Source: Steinernema hermaphroditum (taxonomy: Eukaryota > Nematoda > Chromadorea > Rhabditida > Steinernematidae). Taken from it: 35,000 bases of DNA. The notes under the pieces are model-generated. The model was not told the DNA's origin. It saw only the letters and a list, made by a program, of their open reading frames with translations, and did not search any database. This document shows, piece by piece, positions 1 to 8,913 of this stretch (its first letter is position 1; each line of letters begins with the position of its first letter). Location: assembly GCA_030435675.1 (NCBI GenBank), contig JAUCMV010000031.1:1-35000 (forward strand), given 5' to 3'. The position numbers and the translations under genes are program-made.

Positions 1-692
1 GCAAAACTTTCAATTCGAGACAGATAGGGCCTTGTTCATGCAAAGAGTTCCGCATCTGACCCTCCTGCTCCAAAGTACCATAGCATTTTTATGATCGGAT
101 CTTGTAGAACTGCACGAGCCTGGTCGAACGCGCCTACTCTCGTTGGATTTACTGTGGACTATCTTAGTTTCCTGCAAAACTTTCAATTCGAGACAGATAG
201 GGCCTTGTTCATGCAAAGATTTCTGCATCTGACCCTCCTGCTCCAAAGTACCATAGCATTTTTATGATTGGATCTTGTAGAACTGCACGAGCCTGATCGA
301 ACGCGCCTACTCCCGTTGGATTTCCTGTGGACTATCTTAGTTTCCTGCAAAACTTTCAATTCGAGATAGCAGGGCCCTTGCTCACACCAAGAGCTCTGCA
401 TCTGACCCTCCTGCTCCAAAGTACCATAGCATTTTTATGATTGGATCTTGTAGAACTGCACGAGCCTGATCGAACGCGCCTACTCTCGTTGGATTTACTG
501 TGGACTATCTTAGTTTCCTGCAAAACTTTCAATTCGAGACAGATAGGGCCTTGTTCATGCAAAGAGTTCTGCATCTGACCCTCCTGCTCCAAAGTACCAT
601 AGCATTTTTATGATTGGATCTTGTAGAACTGCACGAGCCTGATCGAACGCGCCTACTCCCGTTGGATTTACTGTGGACTATCTTAGTTTCCT

Positions 693-753
693 GCAAAACT
701 TTCAATTCGAGAGGGGCCTGTATCAGGTTCCTTGGGTAGAACTGCACGAACCT
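693..753 (+). repeat. Truncated fusion monomer (61 bp) with non-satellite filler
   Basis: The copy starts normally for about 20 bp, then runs into GGGGCCTGTATCAGGTTCC, which is not found in other monomers. It resumes at TAGAACTGCACGAACCTG and passes straight into the next GCAAAAC. The 3' join uses CCTG, present both in the conserved core and just before each monomer start, so a microhomology-mediated deletion is likely. The net loss is 112 bp. The filler includes CCTG-TAT-CAGG (717-727). CAGGTTC (724-730) is the exact inverse complement of GAACCTG (748-754), giving a possible 7-bp stem with a 17-nt loop. Confidence 0.85.
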
Positions 754-3616
754 GCAAAACTTTCAATTCGAGACAGCAGGGCCCTTGCTCACACCAAGAG
801 CTCTGCATCTGACCCTCCTGCTCCAAAGTACCATAGCATTTTTATGATTGGATCTTGTAGAACTGCACGAGCCTGATCGAACGCGCCTACTCTCGTTGGA
901 TTTCTTGTGGACTATCTTAGTTTCCTGCAAAACTTTCAATTCGAGACAGATAGGGCCTTGTTCATGCAAAGAGTTCTGCATCTGACCCTCCTGCTCCAAA
1001 GTACCATAGCATTTTTATGATTGGATCTTGTAGAACTGCACGAGCCTGATCGAACGCGCCTACTCTCGTTGGATTTACTGTGGACTATCTTAGTTTCCTG
1101 CAAAACTTTCAATTCGAGACAGCAGGGCCCTTGCTCACACCAAGAGCTCTGCATCTGACCCTCCTGCTCCAAAGTACCATAGCATTTTTATGATTGGATC
1201 TTGTAGAACTGCACGAGCCTGATCGAACGCGCCTACTCTCGTTGGATTTCCTGTGGACTATCTTAGTTTCCTGCAAAACTTTCAATTCGAGACAGACAGG
1301 GCCCTTGCTCACACCAAGAGCTCTGCATCTGACCCTCCTGCTCCAAAGTACCATAGCATTTTTATGATTCGGATCTTGTAGAACTGCACGAGCCTGATCG
1401 AACGCGCCTACTCTCGTTGGATTTACTGTGGACTATCTTAGTTTCCTGCAAAACTTTCAATTCGAGACAGATAGGGCCCTTGTTCATGCAAAGAGTTCTG
1501 CATCTGACCCTCCTGCTCCAAAGTACCATAGCATTTTTATGATTGGATCTTGTAGAACTGCACGAGCCTGATCGAACGCGCCTACTCTCGTTGGATTTCC
1601 TGTGGACTATCTTAGTTTCCTGCAAAACTTTCAATTCGAGACAGCAGGGCCCTTGCTCACACCAAGAGCTCTGCATCTGACCCTCCTGCTCCAAAGTACC
1701 ATAGCATTTTTATGATTGGATCTTGTAGAACTGCACGAGCCTGATCGAACGCGCCTACTCTCGTTGGATTTCCTGTGGACTATCTTAGTTTCCTGCAAAA
1801 CTTTCAATTCGAGACAGATAGGGCCTTGTTCATGCAAAGAGTTCTGCATCTGACCCTCCTGCTCCAAAGTACCATAGCATTTTTATGATTGGATCTTGTA
1901 GAACTGCACGAGCCTGATCGAACGCGCCTACTCTCGTTGGATTTCCTGTGGACTATCTTAGTTTCCTGCAAAACTTTCAATTCGAGACAGACAGGGCCCT
2001 TGCTCACACCAAGAGCTCTGCATCTGACCCTCCTGCTCCAAAGTACCATAGCATTTTTATGATTGGATCTTGTAGAACTGCACGAGCCTGATCGAACGCG
2101 CCTACTCTCGTTGGATTTACTGTGGACTATCTTAGTTTCCTGCAAAACTTTCAATTCGAGACAGACAGGGCCCTTGCTCACACCAAGAGCTCTGCATCTG
2201 ACCCTCCTGCTCCAAAGTACCATAGCATTTTTATGATTGGATCTTGTAGAACTGCACGAGCCTGATCGAACGCGCCTACTCTCGTTGGATTTACTGTGGA
2301 CTATCTTAGTTTCCTGCAAAACTTTCAATTCGAGACAGATAGGGCCCTTGCTCACACCAAGAGTTCTGCATCTGACCCTCCTGCTCCAAAGTACCATAGC
2401 ATTTTTATGATTGGATCTTGTAGAACTGCACGAGCCTGATCGAACGCGCCTACTCTCGTTGGATTTCCTGTGGACTATCTTAGTTTCCTGCAAAACTTTC
2501 AATTCGAGACAGCAGGGCCCTTGCTCACACCAAGAGCTCTGCATCTGACCCTCCTGCTCCAAAGTACCATAGCATTTTTATGATTGGATCTTGTAGAACT
2601 GCACGAGCCTGATCGAACGCGCCTACTCTCGTTGGATTTCCTGTGGACTATCTTAGTTTCCTGCAAAACTTTCAATTCGAGACAGATAGGGCCCTTGTTC
2701 ATGCAAAGAGTTCTGCATCTGACCCTCCTGCTCCAAAGTACCATAGCATTTTTATGATTGGATCTTGTAGAACTGCACGAGCCTGATCGAACGCGCCTAC
2801 TCTCGTTGGATTTACTGTGGACTATCTTAGTTTCCTGCAAAACTTTCAATTCGAGACAGACAGGGCCCTTGCTCACACCAAGAGTTCTGCATCTGACCCT
2901 CCTGCTCCAAAGTACCATAGCATTTTTATGATTGGATCTTGTAGAACTGCACGAGCCTGATCGAACGCGCCTACTCTCGTTGGATTTACTGTGGACTATC
3001 TTAGTTTCCTGCAAAACTTTCAATTCGAGACAGACAGGGCCCTTGCTCACACCAAGAGCTCTGCATCTGACCCTCCTGCTCCAAAGTACCATAGCATTTT
3101 TATGATTGGATCTTGTAGAACTGCACGAGCCTGATCGAACGCGCCTACTCTCGTTGGATTTACTGTGGACTATCTTAGTTTCCTGCAAAACTTTCAATTC
3201 GAGACAGATAGGGCCCTTGTTCATGCAAAGAGTTCTGCATCTGACCCTCCTGCTCCAAAGTACCATAGCATTTTTATGATTGGATCTTGTAGAACTGCAC
3301 GAGCCTGATCGAACGCGCCTACTCCCGTTGGATTTCCTGTGGACTATCTTAGTTTCCTGCAAAACTTTCAATTCGAGACAGCAGGGCCCTTGCTCACACC
3401 AAGAGCTCTGCATCTGACCCTCCTGCTCCAAAGTACCATAGCATTTTTATGATTGGATCTTGTAGAACTGCACGAGCCTGATCGAACGCGCCTACTCTCG
3501 TTGGATTTACTGTGGACTATCTTAGTTTCCTGCAAAACTTTCAATTCGAGACAGATAGGGCCTTGTTCATGCAAAGAGTTCTGCATCTGACCCTCCTGCT
3601 CCAAAGTACCATAGCA

Positions 3617-3662
3617 TTTTTATGATTGGATCTTGTAGAACTGCACGAGCCTGATCGAACGC
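3617..3662 (+). promoter_or_regulatory. T5 tract and B-box-like GATCGAACGC (exemplar)
   Basis: TTTTT at 3617-3621 could act as a pol III terminator. GATCGAACGC at 3653-3662 resembles the pol III B box (core GWTCRANNC), with G instead of C at the ninth position. Both recur in nearly every monomer. A transcript begun between them would meet the next TTTTT roughly one monomer later. I found no convincing A box at the usual distance upstream, so the promoter reading is weak. Confidence 0.15.
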
Positions 3663-3668
3663 GCCTAC
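3638..3668 (+). other. Conserved core of the monomer (exemplar)
   Basis: Monomer positions 107-137, from GAACTGCACGAGC through GAACGCGCCTAC, remain nearly unchanged even in the diverged islands at 15149-18067 and 24362-27795. There, positions 145-173 and 1-45 carry many substitutions and indels. Departures from the core are few, for example near 15997, 17650, 25013 and 27382. The core holds four or five of the monomer's few CpG sites. Constraint from a binding protein or transcript is one reading; biased conversion tracts are another. The judgement is by eye, without a computed profile. Confidence 0.5.
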
Positions 3669-3704
3669 TCTCGTTGGATTTACTGTGGACTATCTTAGTT
3701 TCCT

Positions 3705-3878
3705 GCAAAACTTTCAATTCGAGACAGACAGGGCCCTTGCTCACACCAAGAGCTCTGCATCTGACCCTCCTGCTCCAAAGTACCATAGCATTTTTATGAT
3801 TGGATCTTGTAGAACTGCACGAGCCTGATCGAACGCGCCTACTCTCGTTGGATTTACTGTGGACTATCTTAGTTTCCT
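3705..3878 (+). repeat. Reference monomer, type K (174 bp)
   Basis: This type differs from type M mainly in monomer positions 24-49. It reads ACAGGGCCC instead of ATAGGGCC, then GCTCACACCAAGAGCT instead of GTTCATGCAAAGAGTT. That creates GGGCCC (ApaI) and GAGCTC (SacI) sites. The extra base makes the copy 174 bp, which keeps reverse-strand frames open across junctions. A sister form with CAGCAGGGCCC (for example 3879-4051) is 173 bp. In the first 5.3 kb, M and K copies alternate irregularly, often M-K or M-K-K, without a fixed higher-order unit that I could confirm by eye. Confidence 0.85.
3717..3733 (+). promoter_or_regulatory. CENP-B-box-like motif, ACAGGG form (exemplar)
   Basis: The 17-bp site reads A-TTCG-AGAC-A-GA-CAGG-G. 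The minimal CENP-B box of mammals is N-TTCG-NNNN-A-NN-CGGG-N, so 8 of 9 fixed positions match; the mismatch is A for the first G of CGGG. The same form recurs in most copies with GACAGACAGGG, GACAGGCAGGG or GACAGTCAGGG. Binding is not shown. A one-mismatch match somewhere in a 173-bp unit on two strands is expected by chance a few percent of the time. Confidence 0.3.
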
Positions 3879-3890
3879 GCAAAACTTTCA

Positions 3891-3907
3891 ATTCGAGACA
3901 GCAGGGC
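3891..3907 (+). promoter_or_regulatory. CENP-B-box-like motif, CAGCAGGG form (exemplar)
   Basis: The site reads A-TTCG-AGAC-A-GC-AGGG-C. It again matches 8 of 9 fixed positions of the minimal CENP-B box, but the mismatch is A for the C of CGGG. Copies with GACAGATAGGG, including all standard type M, match only 7 of 9. The array thus mixes better and worse versions of the site, as alpha satellite mixes box-positive and box-negative monomers. That comparison is an inference. Confidence 0.28.
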
Positions 3908-5983
3908 CCTTGCTCACACCAAGAGCTCTGCATCTGACCCTCCTGCTCCAAAGTACCATAGCATTTTTATGATTGGATCTTGTAGAACTGCACGAGCCTG
4001 ATCGAACGCGCCTACTCTCGTTGGATTTACTGTGGACTATCTTAGTTTCCTGCAAAACTTTCAATTCGAGACAGATAGGGCCTTGTTCATGCAAAGAGTT
4101 CTGCATCTGACCCTCCTGCTCCAAAGTACCATAGCATTTTTATGATTGGATCTTGTAGAACTGCACGAGCCTGATCGAACGCGCCTACTCCCGTTGGATT
4201 TCCTGTGGACTATCTTAGTTTCCTGCAAAACTTTCAATTCGAGACAGCAGGGCCCTTGCTCACACCAAGAGCTCTGCATCTGACCCTCCTGCTCCAAAGT
4301 ACCATAGCATTTTTATGATTGGATCTTGTAGAACTGCACGAGCCTGATCGAACGCGCCTACTCTCGTTGGATTTACTGTGGACTATCTTAGTTTCCTGCA
4401 AAACTTTCAATTCGAGACAGATAGGGCCCTTGTTCATGCAAAGAGTTCTGCATCTGACCCTCCTGCTCCAAAGTACCATAGCATTTTTATGATTGGATCT
4501 TGTAGAACTGCACGAGCCTGATCGAACGCGCCTACTCTCGTTGGATTTACTGTGGACTATCTTAGTTTCCTGCAAAACTTTCAATTCGAGACAGAAGGGC
4601 CCTTGCTCACACCAAGAGCTCTGCATCTGACCCTCCTGCTCCAAAGTACCATAGCATTTTTATGATTGGATCTTGTAGAACTGCACGAGCCTGATCGAAC
4701 GCGCCTACTCTCGTTGGATTTACTGTGGACTATCTTAGTTTCCTGCAAAACTTTCAATTCGAGACAGATAGGGCCCTTGCTCACTCAAAGAGTTCTGCAT
4801 CTGACCCTCCTGCTCCAAAGTACCATAGCATTTTTATGATTGGATCTTGTAGAACTGCACGAGCCTGATCGAACGCGCCTACTCTCGTTGGATTTACTGT
4901 GGACTATCTTAGTTTCCTGCAAAACTTTCAATTCGAGACAGACAGGGCCCTTGCTCACACCAAGAGCTCTGCATCTGACCCTCCTGCTCCAAAGTACCAT
5001 AGCATTTTTATGATTGGATCTTGTAGAACTGCACGAGCCTGATCGAACGCGCCTACTCTCGTTGGATTTCCTGTGGACTATCTTAGTTTCCTGCAAAACT
5101 TTCAATTCGAGACAGCAGGGCCCTTGCTCACACCAAGAGCTCTGCATCTGACCCTCCTGCTCCAAAGTACCATAGCATTTTTATGATTGGATCTTGTAGA
5201 ACTGCACGAGCCTGATCGAACGCGCCTACTCTCGTTGGATTTACTGTGGACTATCTTAGTTTCCTGCAAAACTTTCAATTCGAGACAGATAGGGCCTTGT
5301 TCACACCAAGAGCTCTGCATCTGACCCCTCCTGCTCCAAAGTACCATAGCATTTTTATGATTGCATCTTGTAGAACTGCACGAGCCTGATCGAACGCGCC
5401 TACTCTCGTTGGATTTTCTTTGGACTTTATCTTAGTTTCCTGCAAAGCTTTCAATTCGAGACAGATAGGGCCCCTTGCTCACTGCAAAATCTCTGCATCT
5501 GACCCTCCTGCTCCAAAGTACCATAGCATTTTTATGATCGGATCTTGTACAACTGCACGAGCCTGATCGAACGCGCCTACTCTCGTTGGGTTTACTGTGG
5601 ACTATCTTAGTTTCCTGCAAAACTTTCAATTCGAGACAGATAGGGCCTTGTTCATACAAAGAGTTCTGCATCTGACCCTCCTGCTCCAAAGTACCATAGC
5701 ATTTTTATGATTGGATCTTGTAGAACTGCACGAGCCTGATCGAACGCGCCTACTCTCGTTGGATTTCCTGTGGACTATCTTAGTTTCCTGCAAAACTTTC
5801 AATTCGAGACAGGCAGGGCCCTTGCTCACACCAAGAGTTCTGCATCTGACCCTCCTGCTCCAAAGTACCATAGCATTTTTATGATTGGATCTTGTAGAAC
5901 TGCACGAGCCTGATCGAACGCGCCTACTCTCGTTGGATTTCCTGCGGACTATCTTAGTTTCCTGCAAAACTTTCAATTCGAGA

Positions 5984-6010
5984 CAGCGAGACTGCCAGCC
6001 CACACCGAGA
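5984..6010 (+). repeat. Locally rewritten cassette
   Basis: Where neighbours read CAGCAGGGCCCTTGCTCACACC, this copy reads CAGCGAGACTGCCAGCCCACACC. The change is a clustered replacement of about 14 bp with nearly no length change, and both flanks are normal. It looks like a single conversion or templated error rather than accumulated point mutation. No other copy in the window was seen to share it. Confidence 0.6.
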
Positions 6011-6546
6011 GCTCTGCATCTGACCCTCCTGCTCCAAAGTACCATAGCATTTTTATGATTGGATCGTGTAGAACTGCACGAGCCTGATCGAACGCGCCTA
6101 CTCCCGTTGGATTTCCTGTGGACTATCTTAGTTTCCTGCAAAACTTTCAATTCGGGCCAGGCAGGGCCACTTGCTCACACCAAGAGCTCTGCATCTGACC
6201 CTCCTGCTCCAAAGTACCATAGCATTTTTATGATCGGATCTTGTAGAACTGCACGAGCCTGATCGAACGCGCCTACTCTCGTTGGATTTACTGTGGACTA
6301 TCTTAGTTTCCTGCAAAACTTTCAATTCGAGACAGGCAGGGCCCTTGCTCACACCAAGAGCTCTGCATCTGACCCTCCTGCTCCAAAGTACCATAGCATT
6401 TTTATGATCGGATCTTGTAGAACTGCACGAGCCTGATCGAACGCGCCTATTCCCGTTGGGATTACTGTGGACTATCTTAGTTTCCTGCAAAACTTTCAAT
6501 TCGAGACAGTTAGGGGCCTTGTTCATACCAAGAGTTATGCATCTGA

Positions 6547-6570
6547 CCCCTCCGCTCCATAATTTTTATG
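6547..6570 (+). repeat. Short-spacer subfamily copy 1
   Basis: The copy reads CCCCTCCGCTCC followed by ATAATTTTTATG, lacking most of the AAAGTACCATAGC segment (monomer 72-84). The same CCCCTCCGCTCC start and loss recur near 7409 and 29069. The shared CCGCTCC change plus the deletion marks one subfamily rather than three independent events. Confidence 0.7.
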
Positions 6571-7408
6571 ATTGGATCTTGTAGAACTGCACGAGCCTGA
6601 TCGAACACGTCTACTCTCGTTAGGATTTCACTGGACTTATCTTAGTTTCCTGCAAAACTTTCAATTCGAGACAGGCAGGGCCCTTGCTCACACCAAGAGT
6701 TCTGCATCTGACCCTCCTGCTCCAAAGTACCATAAGCATTTTTATGATTGGATCTTGTAGAACTGCACGAGCCTGATCGAACGCGCCTACTCTCGTTGGA
6801 TTTCCTGCGGACTATCTTAGTTTCCTGCAAAACTTTCAATTCGAGACAGGCAGGGCCCTTGCTCACACCAAGAGCTCTGCATCTGACCCTCCTGCTCCAA
6901 AGTACCATAGCATTTTTATGATTGGATCGTGTAGAACTGCACGAGCCTGATCGGAACGCGCCTACTCTCGTTGGATTTCCTGCGGACTATCTTAGTTTCC
7001 TGCAAAACTTTCAATTCGAGACAGCAGGGCCCTTCCTCACACCAAGAGCTCTGCATCTGACCCTCCTGCTCCAAAGTACCATAGCATTTTTATGATTGGA
7101 TCTTGTAGAACTGCACGAGCCTGATCGAACGCGCCTACTCTCGTTGGGATTTCACTGCGGACTATCTTAGTTTCCTGCAAAACTTTCAATTCGAGACAGG
7201 CAGGGCCCTTGCTCACACCAAGAGTTCTGCATCTGACCCTCCTGCTCCAAAGTACCATAGCATTTTTATGATTGGATCTTGTAGAACTGCACGAGCCTGA
7301 TCGAACGCGCCTACTCTCGTTGGATTTACTGTGGACTATCTTAGTTTCCTGCAAAACTTTCAATTCGAGACAGATAGGGCCTTGTTCATACAAAGAGTGC
7401 TACGTCTG

Positions 7409-7432
7409 ACCCCTCCGCTCCAAAATTTTTAT
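7409..7432 (+). repeat. Short-spacer subfamily copy 2
   Basis: The copy has CCCCTCCGCTCC, then AAAATTTTTATG, with the GTACCATAGC segment missing. The preceding cassette also shows changes not usual elsewhere (AGAGTGCTACGTC), and the following bases gain AAAG before TTGGATC. It is one of three related copies. Confidence 0.7.
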
Positions 7433-8913
7433 GAAAGTTGGATCTTGTAGAACTGCACGAGCCTGATCGAACGCGTCTACTCTCGTTGGATTTCCTGTGG
7501 ACTATCTTAGTTTCCTGCAAAACTTTCAATTCGAGACAGGCAGGGGCCTTGCTCACACCAAGAGTTCTGCATCTGACCCTCCTGCTCCAAAGTACCATAG
7601 CATTTTTATGATTGGATCTTGTAGAACTGCACGAGCCTGATCGAACGCGCCTACTCTCGTTAGGATTTTACTGTGGACTATCTTAGTTTCCTGCAAAACT
7701 TTCAATTCGAGACAGATAGGGCCTTGTTCATGCAAAGAGTTCTGCATCTGACCCTCCTGCTCCAAAGTACCATAGCATTTTTATGATTCCATCTTGTAGA
7801 ACTGCACGAGCCTGATCGAACGCGCCTACTCTCGTTGGATTTACTGTGGACTATCTTAGTTTCCTGCAAAACTTTCAATTCGAGACAGGCAGGGCCCTTG
7901 CTCACACCGGAGCTCTGCATCTGACCCTCCTGCTCCAAAAGTACCATAGCATTTTTTTATGATCGGATCTTGTACAACTGCACGAGCCTGATCGAACGCG
8001 CCTATTCCCGTTGGGATTACTGTGGACTATCTTAGTTTCCTGCAAAACTTTCAATTCGAGACAGTTAGGGCCTTGTTCATACAAAGAGTTATGCATCTGA
8101 CCCTCCTGCTCCAAAGTACCATAGCATTTTTATGATTGGATCTTGTAGAACTGCACGAGCCTGATCGAACGCGTCTACTCTCGTTGGATTTCCTGTGGAC
8201 TATCTTAGTTTCCTGCAAAACTTTCAATTCGAGACAGGCAGGGCCGCCTTGCTCACACCAAGAGTTCTGCATCTGACCCTCCTGCTCCAAAGTACCATAG
8301 CATTTTTATGATTGGATCTTGTAGAACTGCACGAGCCTGATCGAACGCGCCTACTCTCGTTGGATTTCCTGCGGACTATCTTAGTTTCACGCAAAACTTT
8401 CAATTCGAGACAGGCAGGGCCCTTGCTCACACCAAAGGCTCTGCATCTGACCCTCCTGCTACAAAGTACCATAGCATTTTTATGATTGGATCGTGTAGAA
8501 CTGCACGAGCCTGATCAAAAGCGCCTACTCCCGTTAGGATTTCCTGTGGACTATCTTAGTTTCCTGCAAAACTTTCAATTCGAGACAGGCAGGGCCCTTG
8601 CTCACACCAAGAGCTCTGCATCTGACCCTCCCTGCTCCAAAGTACCATAGCATTTTTATGATCGGATCTTGTAGAACTGCACGAGCCTGATCGAACGCGC
8701 CTACTCTCGTTGGATTTACTGTGGACTATCTTAGTTTCCTGCAAAACTTTCAATTCGAGACAGCAGGGCCCTTGCTCACACCCAGAGCTCTGGATCTGAC
8801 CCTCCTGCTCCAAAGTACCATAGCATTTTTATGATCGGATCTTGTAGAACTGCACGAGCCTGATCAGACACGCCTACTCTCATTGGATTTACTGTGGACT
8901 ATCTTAGTTTCCT

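Larger units (their letters stand above)
3532..3704 (+). repeat. Reference monomer, type M (173 bp)
   Basis: This clean copy serves as the coordinate standard. In monomer numbering, 1-10 is GCAAAACTTT, 13-29 is the site that resembles a CENP-B box in other copies, and 34-49 is the variable cassette, here GTTCATGCAAAGAGTT. Position 72-74 is the AAA that is expanded in some copies, 86-90 is TTTTT, 107-137 is the most conserved stretch, and 136-150 is a second variable cassette, here ACTCTCGTTGGATTT. The copy is about 45% G+C. Type M copies carry GAGTTC at the cassette end and so lack the SacI site of type K. Confidence 0.9.
1..5441 (+). repeat. Homogenised block A (M/K types)
   Basis: About 31 copies differ from each other mostly at a few recurring sites: ATA/ACA/CA before GGGCC, the M or K cassette, TACTCTCG versus TACTCCCG, and GGATTTACTG versus GGATTTCCTG. 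Private changes are rare until about 5290. The linked form TATTCCCGTTGGGATT, frequent elsewhere, is absent here. The one structural anomaly is the short copy at 693-753. The low divergence suggests recent amplification or exchange. Confidence 0.8.
5442..8913 (+). repeat. Moderately diverged block B
   Basis: About 20 copies carry more single-base indels and private substitutions than block A. Type M cassettes mostly read TTCATACAAAG rather than TTCATGCAAAG. The linked variant TATTCCCGTTGGGATT first appears here, near 6447. Two copies, near 6547 and 7409, have lost most of the AAAGTACCATAGC segment. One copy has a rewritten segment at 5986-6000. Several copies read GATCGTGTAG in place of GATCTTGTAG. 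Confidence 0.7.

Noticed and set aside
1804..3431. Reverse-strand open frames of 252 and 310 codons
   Set aside because: They are repeat translations with a 58-residue period. They exist only where copies are 174 bp long and stop or shift at 173-bp copies. No recognised domain, no start context and no flanking gene structure.
3653..3662. tRNA gene
   Set aside because: Only a B-box-like stretch is present; no cloverleaf, acceptor stem or anticodon arm can be drawn around it.
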